Shown here piece by piece: positions 8,326-16,708 of a DNA stretch of 64,000 nt. Position 1 is the first letter of the stretch, and every line of letters starts with the position of its first letter. The stretch covers positions 124,001-188,000 of the forward strand of contig NZ_NNBP01000012.1 in the NCBI RefSeq assembly GCF_002803155.1, in the 5' to 3' direction. The translations under genes and the position numbers were made by a program. The DNA is from Streptomyces sp. CB02959. Lineage in GTDB: Bacteria > Actinomycetota > Actinomycetes > Streptomycetales > Streptomycetaceae. The notes under the pieces were generated by a model. The model searched no databases. It was not told where the DNA came from and was given only the letters and a program-made list of their open reading frames with translations.

Positions 8326-8913
8326 TCAGTACGTCGTCCCGGGCCGGCCGGCTCCGGCCGCGCCGTCGTCGCCGGTCGTCGGCTCCGGCAGCGTCGCCCG
8401 CCACTCATGGGCCTGTATGAGGTGGCCCTTGGGGTATTCGATCTCGCATGCCCCGATCAGGGTGAAGCCGGCTTTGCGGCATACCGCGTTCGACGCGGCG
8501 TTGGCCACGGAGGGGAAGGCGTGGATGACGCGGTGCCGGCCTTCGGCGGCGGCCGCCGCGAGGACCTGCCGCACCGCGGTCGCCGCGATGCCGCGGCCCT
8601 GGAATCCGGGGAGCACGCCCCAGCCGGTCTCGTACACCGCCGCTCCCTGCCACTGCGTCTCCCAGAAGCCGATCGTGCCCACGGCCTCGCGCTGCGGCAG
8701 CAGCAGGATGCGGTACATCCGGCCGGGCCCGTCGGCCGCGAGGTATCTGCGGTGCCGGCGGATGAGTTGCTCCTCCGTTTCGGGGCCGCCCAAGTGCCGG
8801 GTCATCTCGGGGGCGTTGGCCTTGTGCAGCAGGGCGAGGTCGGCTGCCGTCCACGGCTCGATCCGCACGCCGGGGGCGGCTGTGGGCGCTTCGGTTGTGC
8901 GTTCCGTCGTCAT
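8326..8913 (-). CDS. GNAT-family N-acetyltransferase
   Basis: The product has 195 residues with the acetyl-CoA-binding core: MYRILLLPQREAVGTIGFWE, then YETGWGVLPGFQGRGIAATAV, where the Q-x-x-G-x-G/A loop holds the acetyl-CoA pyrophosphate, then HAFPSVANAASNAVCRKAGF. The last motif is typical of RimJ/RimL-like acetyltransferases acting on amino groups of proteins or small molecules. ATG 8913 has GAGG only a few bases upstream; a GTG eight codons earlier is the alternative. It is convergent with the dehydrogenase gene. The substrate is unknown. Confidence 0.8.
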   Translation of the reverse strand: MTTERTTEAPTAAPGVRIEPWTAADLALLHKANAPEMTRHLGGPETEEQLIRRHRRYLAADGPGRMYRILLLPQREAVGTIGFWETQWQGAAVYETGWGVLPGFQGRGIAATAVRQVLAAAAAEGRHRVIHAFPSVANAASNAVCRKAGFTLIGACEIEYPKGHLIQAHEWRATLPEPTTGDDGAAGAGRPGTTY

Positions 8914-8943
8914 GTCCTCAACGTTATGTGCGACCACTGACAG

Positions 8944-9588
8944 TCACACCGCCGCTGTGGACGACGTCTGGTCATCGCCCTCTTCGTGGTCGGCGCACGG
9001 GAGTTCGCCGGGGGGCCGGAGGGCGATCCGGGCGCGCAGGACGCGGCGGCGGGTGCCCCACTGGACGGCGGTGCCGAAGGCGGCGACGAGGGCGGAGACG
9101 CCGATGCCGATACCGGCGGCGTAGAGGCGGTTTCCGGCGGCGGCGCTGCCGAGGAAGCCGAGGCCGACGGAGTACGCGGCCCACAGGGACTCGGCGAGGC
9201 CGGCGCCGATCAGGTACTTGCGCAGCGGGTAGCGCAGCACCCCGGAGGCCAGGGGGCCGACGATCCGGCCGCTGGGCAGGAACCGTACGGCGATCACGAA
9301 GGGGACGCCGTAGCGCCGGATCCGCCGGGCGGTCCATTCGAGTGCCGCCCGGCGGCGCGGCCGGCGCAGCATCCAGGCGCGGACGAGGCCGCCGAACCGG
9401 CGTGCGGCGAGGTACATCAGCACGTCGCCGAGGAAGGCGCTGCCGGCGACGACCACCAGGACGAGGAGGAGGGAGACGCGCCCTTCGGAGGCGAGGACTC
9501 CGATGGAGACCAGCAGCGCGGAGTTGGGGACCAGTGGCGGCAGGGTGGTCAGCGCCAGCAGGCCGTAGAGGGCGAGTGTGCCGTCCAT
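8944..9588 (-). CDS. DedA/SNARE-associated (VTT domain) membrane protein
   Basis: The product has 214 residues and several hydrophobic helices. The family signature region is present: a GSAFLGDVLMYLAARRFG segment, then RYGVPFVIAVRFLPSGRIV with the conserved Arg and Gly, then two C-terminal helices and a charged tail ending EEGDDQTSSTAAV. DedA proteins are inner-membrane proteins tied to lipid-carrier recycling and membrane homeostasis. ATG 9588 has GAGGAGG upstream at good spacing. The gene is divergent from the copper chaperone gene but probably not controlled by the CsoR site. Confidence 0.8.
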   Translation of the reverse strand: MDGTLALYGLLALTTLPPLVPNSALLVSIGVLASEGRVSLLLVLVVVAGSAFLGDVLMYLAARRFGGLVRAWMLRRPRRRAALEWTARRIRRYGVPFVIAVRFLPSGRIVGPLASGVLRYPLRKYLIGAGLAESLWAAYSVGLGFLGSAAAGNRLYAAGIGIGVSALVAAFGTAVQWGTRRRVLRARIALRPPGELPCADHEEGDDQTSSTAAV

Positions 9589-9690
9589 CCGGCCGCCTCC
9601 TCGGATCCGCACCCCGAGTACGTATCCCCAGGCTGACGCGTGGCGGGGCGGGTGGCAACGCGTGCGGCCGGGGGCGTCCGGGGTTGGCCC

Positions 9691-9709
9691 TATACCCCTA
9701 GGGGGTATA
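9691..9709. promoter_or_regulatory. CsoR-type copper operator
   Basis: TATACCCCTAGGGGGTATA is a near-perfect palindrome of the TACCCC-TA-GGGGTA type bound by the copper sensor CsoR in actinobacteria. It lies 136 bases before the copper chaperone start, which supports copper-inducible expression. No csoR gene is in the window. Confidence 0.75.
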
Positions 9710-9844
9710 CAGTTGTGAAAGTCGGAAGGACGACGCCGGCCGCCACCGCGCCCCCTCACGCCACTTGGGCACCACACTGGGCGCAACGGCCACATCGCCC
9801 GTACCGGCGCATGTCGGCGCACACGGCACCACGAGGAGAATCCC

Positions 9845-10132
9845 ATGGCTGAGAACGGCTCCTGCTGCACCCCCGAAGGCTCCTGCCACACCGGCGGCGG
9901 CACCGCCGTCCAGGTCGGCACGGTGACCACCACCTACAAGGTCACCGGCATGACCTGCGGCCACTGCGAGGGCGCGGTGTCGTCCGAGATCGGCGAGATC
10001 GCCGGGGTGAGCTCGGTGCAGGCGGTCGCGGCGACCGGTCTGGTGACCGTCACCTCGGAGGCGCCGCTGGACGAGGCCGCGGTGCGCGCGGCGGTCGACG
10101 AGGCGGGGTACGAGCTCGCGGGTCAGGCCTGA
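9845..10132 (+). CDS. copZ: Copper chaperone, heavy-metal-associated (HMA) domain
   Basis: The product has 95 residues. The HMA fold spans about 29-95, with the metal loop GMTCGHCEGAV giving the classical M-x-C-x-x-C copper(I) site. A short N-terminal tail adds further cysteines and a histidine (GSCCTPEGSCHTGG), giving a possible second metal site that most CopZ proteins lack. CopZ carries Cu(I) to a P-type ATPase or to CsoR in the cytosol. GAGGAGAATCCC precedes ATG 9845, and the CsoR-type operator at 9691 fits copper induction. The usual CopA ATPase is not adjacent. Confidence 0.85.
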   Translation: MAENGSCCTPEGSCHTGGGTAVQVGTVTTTYKVTGMTCGHCEGAVSSEIGEIAGVSSVQAVAATGLVTVTSEAPLDEAAVRAAVDEAGYELAGQA

Positions 10133-10439
10133 CCCCTCCCGCGCTCCCTCACGAGGCGCAGGACGTGCCCGCCGGCGGCGGGGCGGCCTGCGCCTCGCGC
10201 GTATGGGCGAAACGACCATGCGGCCAACTACCCGATCAGCCATCCAATCGGACACCGACGGTAATCGCCGCAGAGCAGGACGATCAGCGACGAACGGTCA
10301 CAACCCCAGGGCGCGGTCACAGAAATTCACACGGCCCTTACAACTCGCACAACACCCATACCTTGGGGCGCCGATCTACAAAAGGAAGTCCTTGACCAGA
10401 TTCGCCCCTATATGGCATGAGACTCAGATCACACTCTTC

Positions 10440-10733
10440 GGAACGTAACCATCGAGGGGGGTCGCGAGTCTAACCGGGCAGTGCAGGCACCCCGGCGGGG
10501 CTTGCACTGCGACAGCCGTGCAGGGTCTTGGGGACCATGTCCGGCTCTGCGTTGGCCGGGGCGACGCGCCCGGGGAGCTTTGAGCGGCCCTCCCGTATGT
10601 GCGCGTCCCGGCAGAGCGCGGTGCAACCCGGAACGCCCGGACGGATCCCGTGGGGGGAATCCGCACCGGGACACGGGAAGCGCCCCGCACTCTGGACCCG
10701 TGGGGGGATCCGGAGGCGGGGCGCTTTCTTTTT
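10440..10733 (+). ncRNA. Candidate small RNA gene between the copper chaperone and citrate synthase genes
   Basis: The 714-base interval 10133-10846 has no convincing coding frame. Its right half holds a long hairpin (GCAGTGCAGGCACCCC at 10478-10493 pairing with GGGGCTTGCACTGC at 10497-10510) and ends in a strong intrinsic terminator whose T-tract is on the plus strand, although no plus-strand gene precedes it. That is how an independent RNA gene looks. I recall a small RNA called scr2736 being reported next to citrate synthase in S. coelicolor; this could be its counterpart, unverified. The 5' end given is only a guess. Confidence 0.5.
10678..10733 (+). terminator. Intrinsic terminator with T-tract
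   Basis: AAGCGCCCCGC (10678-10688) pairs perfectly with GCGGGGCGCTT (10716-10726) and is followed by TTTCTTTTT ending at 10733. The T-tract is plus-strand. On the minus strand the stem lies 120-170 bases past citrate synthase and could also slow that transcript. Confidence 0.8.
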
Positions 10734-10846
10734 GCGCGCTTGCCGTGCGACGCCGGCCGGAGACCGGCGGGCGCCGCGTTTACGCGATTATCGATCACCC
10801 GTATGTAGCAGTCGGCATCGGTCCAACCGCTACGCGGGGACCGGGT

Positions 10847-12136
10847 TCAGCGCTCCTGGACGGGCACGAAGTCGCGCTCGACGACACCGGTGTAGATCTG
10901 CCGCGGACGGCCGATGCGGGAACCGGGCTCCTTGATCATCTCGTGCCACTGGGCGATCCAGCCGGGGAGCCGGCCGAGCGCGAAGAGCACGGTGAACATC
11001 TCGGTCGGGAAGCCCATCGCCCGGTAGATCAGGCCGGTGTAGAAGTCGACGTTCGGGTAGAGCTTGCGCTCGACGAAGTAGTCGTCGGCCAGCGCGTGCT
11101 CTTCCAGCTTCAGGGCGATGTCGAGGAGCTCGTCGTCCTTGCCCAGCGCCGAGAGGACGTCGTGCGCCGCCGCCTTGATGATCTTCGCCCGGGGGTCGAA
11201 GTTCTTGTAGACGCGGTGCCCGAAGCCCATGAGCTTCACGCCGTCTTCCTTGTTCTTCACCTTGCGGATGAAGGTGTCGACGTCGCCGCCGGCGTCCCGG
11301 ATGCCCTCCAGCATCTCCAGCACCGACTGGTTGGCGCCGCCGTGCAGCGGGCCCCAGAGGGCGTTGATGCCCGCCGAGATCGAGGCGAAGAGGTTCGCCT
11401 GCGAGGAGCCGACCAGGCGCACGGTGGAGGTCGAGCAGTTCTGCTCGTGGTCCGCGTGCAGGATCAGCAGCTTGTCGAGCGCGCTGACCACGACCGGGTC
11501 CAGGTCGTACTCGGCGGCGGGGACCGAGAAGGTCATCCGCAGGAAGTTCTCCACGTACCCGAGGTCGTTGCTCGGGTAGACGACCGGGTGGCCGACCGAC
11601 TTCTTGTAGGCGTAGGCCGCGATGGTCGGGAGCTTGGCCAGCAGGCGGATCGTGGAGATGTGCCGCTGCCGCTCGTCGAACGGGTTGTGGCTGTCCTGGT
11701 AGAACGTCGACAGCGCGCTGACCACGGAGGACAGCATGGCCATCGGGTGGGCGTCCCGGGGGAAGCCGTCGTAGAAGCGCTTGACGTCCTCGTGGAGCAG
11801 GGTGTGGTACGTGATGTCCTGCTTGAAGGCCGCCAGCTCGTCGACGGTGGGCAGCTCACCATTGATCAGGAGGTAGGCGGTCTCCACGAACGTGCTGCGC
11901 TCGGCGAGCTGCTCGATCGGGTAACCGCGATAACGAAGGATGCCCTTTTCACCGTCGAGATAGGTGATCGCGGATTTATATGCCGCGGTGTTGCCGTAAC
12001 CGGAATCCAGGGTCACCAGACCGGTCTGGGCGCGCAGCTTCGAGATGTCGAAGCCCTTGTCGCCGACCGAGCTGTCGACGACCGGGTAGCTGTATTCGCC
12101 GTCCCCGTAACGCAGTACTACAGAGTTGTCGCTCAC
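10847..12136 (-). CDS. citA: Citrate synthase
   Basis: The product has 429 residues and condenses oxaloacetate with acetyl-CoA as the entry step of the TCA cycle. The catalytic residues are visible: the histidines in LHADHEQNCSTST (H227, H230), H307 in MGFGHRVYK, and D364 in NVDFYTG. Length and the N-terminal domain (SVVLRYGDGEYSYPV) match the hexameric type II enzymes of actinobacteria. GTG 12136 is chosen because GAGGG sits five bases upstream and the protein then starts as in other Streptomyces; a GTG four codons earlier is possible. A RecD2-like helicase gene lies upstream on the same strand. Confidence 0.95.
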   Translation of the reverse strand: MSDNSVVLRYGDGEYSYPVVDSSVGDKGFDISKLRAQTGLVTLDSGYGNTAAYKSAITYLDGEKGILRYRGYPIEQLAERSTFVETAYLLINGELPTVDELAAFKQDITYHTLLHEDVKRFYDGFPRDAHPMAMLSSVVSALSTFYQDSHNPFDERQRHISTIRLLAKLPTIAAYAYKKSVGHPVVYPSNDLGYVENFLRMTFSVPAAEYDLDPVVVSALDKLLILHADHEQNCSTSTVRLVGSSQANLFASISAGINALWGPLHGGANQSVLEMLEGIRDAGGDVDTFIRKVKNKEDGVKLMGFGHRVYKNFDPRAKIIKAAAHDVLSALGKDDELLDIALKLEEHALADDYFVERKLYPNVDFYTGLIYRAMGFPTEMFTVLFALGRLPGWIAQWHEMIKEPGSRIGRPRQIYTGVVERDFVPVQER

Positions 12137-12243
12137 GTCATCCCTCACCGACGTTGTGCCTCTTCTTCGAGGTGCCCTGACTGCCTATACCTTCCCCCAT
12201 TTGGACCTTGGATGTGCACTCGGGGTCGGCCATAGGGCCTTAT

Positions 12244-12262
12244 CGCGGCACTCAGTGCCGCG
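12244..12262. terminator. Short hairpin between the helicase and citrate synthase genes
   Basis: CGCGGCAC (12244-12251) and GTGCCGCG (12255-12262) form an 8-bp stem with a 3-base loop. It lies past the helicase stop and before citrate synthase. It may end the helicase transcript or sit in the citrate synthase leader. There is no T-tract. Confidence 0.35.
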
Positions 12263-12312
12263 TCGGAGTCCATCCTGCTCCCGTTCGCCCCGATTACGAA
12301 AGAGGGGCGACC

Positions 12313-14583
12313 TCACCGCGCTCCGGCGAGCCGGTGATCCAGCGCGGTGTGCCTCCGACCGGCGGATACCGTCCGCACGGCCTGCCCGAGGGCTTTCCGG
12401 GACCCCACCAGCACCACCAGGCGCTTCGCCCGCGTCACGGCCGTATAGAGCAAATTGCGCTGGAGCATCATCCAGGCGCTGGTGGTGACCGGAATCACCA
12501 CTGCCGGATACTCGCTCCCCTGGGAGCGGTGGATCGTCACCGCATAGGCATGGGCGAGTTCGTCCAGTTCGTCGAAGTCGTACGGAACCTCCTCGTCCTC
12601 GTCCGTGCGGACCGTCAGCCGCTGCTCGACGGTGTCCAGGCCCGTGACCACCCCCACCGTTCCGTTGAAGACGCCGTTAGAGCCCTTCTCGTAGTTGTTC
12701 CTGATCTGGGTGACCTTGTCGCCGACGCGGAAGACCCGGCCGCCGAAGCGGCGCTCCGGAAGGTCGGGACGGGCCGGGGTCACCGCCTGCTGGAGCAGGC
12801 CGTTCAGCGCCCCCGCACCGGCCGGGCCGCGGTGCATCGGGGCCAGCACCTGGACGTCCCGGCGCGGATCGAGGCCGAACTTCGCCGGGATCCGGCGCGC
12901 CACCACGTCGACCGTCAGCCGGGCGGCCTCCTCCGCGTCCTCCTCGGGGAACAGGAAGAAATCCGCGAGACCGCTGGTCAGCGGGGGGACGCCGGAGTTG
13001 ATGCGGTGCGCGTTGGTGACCACGCCGGACTGCTGGGCCTGGCGGAAGATCTTCGTCAGCCGGACGGCCGGCACCGGGCCGCCCGTCCTCCGGCCACCGC
13101 CCCCGGCCGGCGTGCCGCCCCCGGCCCCTCCCCCGGCCCCGGCCCCGGCCAGCAGATCGCGCAGCACCTCGCCGGCACCCACCGACGGCAGCTGGTCCAC
13201 GTCCCCGACCAGCAGCAGGTGGGCGCCCGGCGGTACCGCCTTGACGAGCTTGTTCGCCAGCAGCAGATCGAGCATCGACGCCTCGTCGACCACCACCAGA
13301 TCGGCGTCCAGCGGGCGATCCGCGTCATAGGCGGCGTCGCCGCCCGGCTTGAGCTCCAGCAGGCGGTGCACCGTGGAGGCATCCGCCCCCGTCAGCTCCG
13401 CCAGCCGCTTGGCCGCCCGGCCCGTGGGCGCCGCCAGGACCACCGTGGCCTGCTTGGCGCGGGCCAGCTCGACCACCGAGCGGACCGTGAACGACTTGCC
13501 GCAGCCCGGCCCGCCCGTGAGCACCGCGACCTTGCTGGTCAGCGCCAGCCGGACCGCCGCCTGCTGCTCGGGCGCCAGCTCCGCCCCCGTACGCCGCGCC
13601 AGCCACGCCAGCGCCTTGTCCCAGTCCACGCCCTGGAACACGGGCATCCGGTCCTCGTCCGTGCGCAGCAGCCTGGTCAGCCGCCCGGCCAGGGAGAGTT
13701 CGGCGCGGTGGAACGGCACCAGGTACACCGCGGTGACCGGCGTGCCGTCCTCCGGGCCGGGCACCTTCTCGCGGACCACGCCCTCCGGGTCCTCGGCCAA
13801 CTCGGCCAGGCAGTCGATGACCAGGCCGGTGTCCACCTGGAGCAACTTCACCGCGTCCGCGATCAGTTGCTCCTCCGGCAGGAAGCAGTGGCCCTGGTCC
13901 GTGGACTGCGACAGCGCGTACTGGAGGCCGGACTTGACCCGCTCCGGGCTGTCGTGCGGGATGCCCACCGACTGGGCGATCCGGTCGGCGGTCAGGAAGC
14001 CGATGCCCCACACGTCGGCGGCCAGGCGGTAGGGCTCGTTCCGCACCACGGAGATCGACGCGTCGCCGTACTTCTTGTAGATCCGCACGGCGATGGAGGT
14101 GGACACGCCGACGCCCTGGAGGAAGACCATCACCTCCTTGATCGCCTTCTGCTCCTCCCAGGCGGCACCGATCAGCTTGGTGCGCTTGGGGCCCAGGCCG
14201 GGCACCTCGATCAGGCGCTCGGGGGCCTGCTCGATCACGTCGAGGGTGTCGATGCCGAAGTGCTCGGTGATGCGGTCCGCGATCCGGGGGCCGATGCCCT
14301 TGATGAGACCCGAGCCCAGATAGCGGCGGATGCCCTGGACGGTGGCCGGCAGGACGGTGGTGTAGTTCTCCACCGTGAACTGCTTGCCGTACTGGGGGTG
14401 GGAGCCCCAGCGGCCCTCCAACCGGAGCGACTCCCCCGGCTGCGCCCCCAGGAGCGCGCCGACGACGGTCAGCAGCTCACCGGAACCGCGGCCCGTGTCG
14501 ACCCGGGCGACGGTGTAACCGTTCTCCTCGTTGGCGTAGGTGATCCGCTCCAGGACCCCTTCCACCACGGCTGCGTTGAGCAT
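12313..14583 (-). CDS. recD2: RecD2-like SF1B DNA helicase
   Basis: The product has 756 residues. The N-terminal half has the RecD2 OB-like start (VEGVLERITYANEENGYTVARV) and tandem helix-hairpin-helix DNA-binding segments (GIGPRIADRITEHFG, VPGLGPKRTKLIG). The helicase core follows: Walker A GGPGCGKS at about 359-366, motif II VVVDEASM, motif III GDVDQLPSVGAGEVL, and motif VI YTAVTRAKRLVVLVG near the C-terminus. RecD2 proteins unwind DNA 5'-3' without RecBC and act in repair. A Gly/Ala/Pro-rich insertion follows motif III. Length fits the family. ATG 14583 has GAGG very close upstream. Confidence 0.9.
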   Translation of the reverse strand: MLNAAVVEGVLERITYANEENGYTVARVDTGRGSGELLTVVGALLGAQPGESLRLEGRWGSHPQYGKQFTVENYTTVLPATVQGIRRYLGSGLIKGIGPRIADRITEHFGIDTLDVIEQAPERLIEVPGLGPKRTKLIGAAWEEQKAIKEVMVFLQGVGVSTSIAVRIYKKYGDASISVVRNEPYRLAADVWGIGFLTADRIAQSVGIPHDSPERVKSGLQYALSQSTDQGHCFLPEEQLIADAVKLLQVDTGLVIDCLAELAEDPEGVVREKVPGPEDGTPVTAVYLVPFHRAELSLAGRLTRLLRTDEDRMPVFQGVDWDKALAWLARRTGAELAPEQQAAVRLALTSKVAVLTGGPGCGKSFTVRSVVELARAKQATVVLAAPTGRAAKRLAELTGADASTVHRLLELKPGGDAAYDADRPLDADLVVVDEASMLDLLLANKLVKAVPPGAHLLLVGDVDQLPSVGAGEVLRDLLAGAGAGGGAGGGTPAGGGGRRTGGPVPAVRLTKIFRQAQQSGVVTNAHRINSGVPPLTSGLADFFLFPEEDAEEAARLTVDVVARRIPAKFGLDPRRDVQVLAPMHRGPAGAGALNGLLQQAVTPARPDLPERRFGGRVFRVGDKVTQIRNNYEKGSNGVFNGTVGVVTGLDTVEQRLTVRTDEDEEVPYDFDELDELAHAYAVTIHRSQGSEYPAVVIPVTTSAWMMLQRNLLYTAVTRAKRLVVLVGSRKALGQAVRTVSAGRRHTALDHRLAGAR

Positions 14584-14678
14584 GCCTCGACGGTACCGCC
14601 GGGGGGTGACAGCGGGGCGGGGCACCGGGGCGCTCCCCCGCCCCCGTGCGGCAGGTCGGGTGGCATGGCCGCGGTGGG

Positions 14679-15584
14679 TCAGGTGACATGGGCGACGAAG
14701 CGGGTGACGACCTCGGCGAGGACCTCGGTGCCGTTGCGGGACCACAGGGCGGGGTTGAAGATCTCCACCTCGATGGGGCCCCGGTAGCCGGCCGCGTCGA
14801 CGCGTTCGCGGAACCAGCGCAGGTCCACCGCGCCGTCGCCCAGCTGCCCGCGCCCCAGGAGGACGCCCTCGGGGAGCGGCGTGATCCAGTCGGCGAGCTG
14901 GAAGGCGGCGATCCGGGAGGGCGGGGCCTCCGCACCGGTGGGGCCGGCCTCGCCGCCGGTCCGGGAGGGTCGGGCGAGGCGCGCGAGTCGGGCGAGTTGG
15001 GCGCCGACCGTGTCGTCCCACCACAGGTGGTAGGTGTCCACCACCACGCCCACCTGGCCGGCGGGGAAGCGCTCCGCCAGATCGAGGGCCTGGGCGAGGG
15101 TGGAGACGACGCACCGGTCCGCCGCGTACATCGGGTGCAGCGGTTCCAGGGCCAGCCGTACGCCCCGCTCGGCGGCGTACGGGGCCAGTTCGGCGAGCGC
15201 GTCGGCGACCCGCTCCCGGGCGCCGGTGAGGTCCCGGCTGCCGGGCGGCAGTCCGCCGGAGACCAGGACCAGGGTGTCGGTGCCGAGCTCCGCGGCCTCC
15301 TCGACGGCGGCCCGGTTGTCCGCCCGGGCGGCCCTGCGCTCCGCGGGGTCCTCCGCGGTGAAGAAGCCGCCCCGGCACAGGCTGGTGACGGTGAGCCCGG
15401 CGTCCCGTACGAGGCGGGCCGCGGCGGTCGCCCCGTAGGCGCGCACCGGTGCCCGCCACAGGCCGACGCCCCGCAGGCCCGCCCGGGCGCAGCCGTCGGC
15501 CAGTTCCGGCAGCGACCACTGCCGGATGGTCTCCTGATTGAGGCTCAGGCGGGAGAGGAGGGTCCGCGCCGCGGCGTCCGTCAT
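14679..15584 (-). CDS. TIM-barrel sugar phosphate isomerase/epimerase-like protein
   Basis: The product has 301 residues with the xylose-isomerase-like (AP endonuclease family 2) fold. Metal-ligand positions are recognisable in LALEPLHPMYAADRCV, VVDTYHLWWDD, AFQLADW and PIEVEIFNP. The family isomerises or epimerises keto-sugars. It overlaps the DUF993 gene by four bases and is last in a three-gene operon with a Gfo/Idh dehydrogenase first, a set that suggests stepwise conversion of an unusual sugar. The substrate is not known. Confidence 0.8.
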   Translation of the reverse strand: MTDAAARTLLSRLSLNQETIRQWSLPELADGCARAGLRGVGLWRAPVRAYGATAAARLVRDAGLTVTSLCRGGFFTAEDPAERRAARADNRAAVEEAAELGTDTLVLVSGGLPPGSRDLTGARERVADALAELAPYAAERGVRLALEPLHPMYAADRCVVSTLAQALDLAERFPAGQVGVVVDTYHLWWDDTVGAQLARLARLARPSRTGGEAGPTGAEAPPSRIAAFQLADWITPLPEGVLLGRGQLGDGAVDLRWFRERVDAAGYRGPIEVEIFNPALWSRNGTEVLAEVVTRFVAHVT

Positions 15585-16708
15585 GTGCCGCTCGCCTCCT
15601 CGGCGCCGTGGACGGCCAGGAAGGCGCGCATCCTGGCGGCGGCCAGGTCCGGGTCGGGGAACAGGCCCAGTGCGGCGCCGAGTTCGTGGGCGCGGCGCAG
15701 GTGCGGGACGGAGCGGGCGGACTGCAGGCCGCCCGCCATGGTGAAGTGGGACTGGTGCCCGGCCAGCCAGGCGAGCAGGACCACGCCGGTCTTGTAGTAG
15801 CGGGTGGGGGCCTGGAAGAGGTGGCGGGCCAGCGGGACGGTCGGGTCGAGGACCGCGCGGAAACCGGCCGGGTCGCCGTCGTCCAGGCGGCGGACGGCCT
15901 CGGCGGCCAGCGGGGCGAGCGGGTCGAAGACGCCCAGCAGGGCGTCGCTGAAGCCGTGGGCGTCGCCGGCGATCAGCTCGGGGTAGTGGAAGTCGTCGCC
16001 CGTGTAGCAGCGCACGCCCGCAGGGAGGCGGCGGCGCAGCCCTACTTCCCGGTCGGCGTCCAGGAGGGAGATCTTGACGCCGTCCACCGCACGGGGGTGG
16101 TCGGCGACGATGCCGAGCAGCGTCTCCGTGGCGGTGTCGAGGTCCGGGCTGCCCCAGTAGCCGGCCAGGGCCGGGTCGAACGCCGGGCCGAGCCAGTGCA
16201 GGATCACCGGGCGGGTGGTCTGGCGCAGCAGGTGCCCGTAGAGGTCCCGGTAGGCGTCGGGGCCGGTACCGAGCGCGGCGAGCTGGCGGGAGGCCATCAG
16301 GACGGGCTGGGCGCCGGCGTCCTCGGCTACCGCGAGTTGCTCCTCGTAGGCGGCCCGGACGTCGGCCAGCGAGGCGCCGAACGAAGGGAGTTGGTCGGTT
16401 CCGGTGCCGCAGGCGAGGCGGCCGCCGACCGCGCGGGCCTCGGCGGCCGAGCGGCGGATGAGTTCGGCGGCCCCGGCCCAGTCCAGGCCCATACCGCGCT
16501 GCGCGGTGTCCATCGCCTCGGCCACGCCCAGCCCGTGCGCCCAGAGGTGGCGGCGGAAGGCGAGGGTGGCGTCCCAGTCGAGGGCGGCCGGGCCGTCCGG
16601 GGTGGTGTCGGCGTGCGGGTCGGCGACCACATGGGCGGCGGCGAAGACCCTACGGGAGCGCAGAGGCGGGGGTGTCCCGGTGGGGGCGGCGGGTTCCGGG
16701 GCGGTCAC
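15581..16708 (-). CDS. DUF993 family (dihydrodipicolinate synthase-like) protein
   Basis: The product has 375 residues from GTG 16708, whose first bases overlap the stop of the upstream dehydrogenase (GTGA). It shows a TIM-barrel layout with PVILHWLGPAFDP, DGVKISLLDADRE (the KIS lysine sits where class I aldolases and DapA-like enzymes form a Schiff base) and CYTGDDFHYPELI. Proteins of this kind are annotated DUF993 and regularly lie beside sugar dehydrogenases and TIM-barrel isomerases. A lyase or aldolase step late in a sugar pathway is my inference; no member function is known to me. It overlaps the next gene by four bases. Confidence 0.75.
   Translation of the reverse strand: MTAPEPAAPTGTPPPLRSRRVFAAAHVVADPHADTTPDGPAALDWDATLAFRRHLWAHGLGVAEAMDTAQRGMGLDWAGAAELIRRSAAEARAVGGRLACGTGTDQLPSFGASLADVRAAYEEQLAVAEDAGAQPVLMASRQLAALGTGPDAYRDLYGHLLRQTTRPVILHWLGPAFDPALAGYWGSPDLDTATETLLGIVADHPRAVDGVKISLLDADREVGLRRRLPAGVRCYTGDDFHYPELIAGDAHGFSDALLGVFDPLAPLAAEAVRRLDDGDPAGFRAVLDPTVPLARHLFQAPTRYYKTGVVLLAWLAGHQSHFTMAGGLQSARSVPHLRRAHELGAALGLFPDPDLAAARMRAFLAVHGAEEASGT

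Noticed and set aside
10440..10850. Riboswitch or leader for citrate synthase
   Set aside because: The region is downstream of citrate synthase, which runs on the minus strand, so it cannot be its leader.
12208..14787. Long plus-strand open frame opposite the RecD2-like helicase gene
   Set aside because: It is the mirror frame of a strongly biased GC-rich gene; the product is Arg/Gly/His-rich without domains, while the minus strand has complete helicase motifs.
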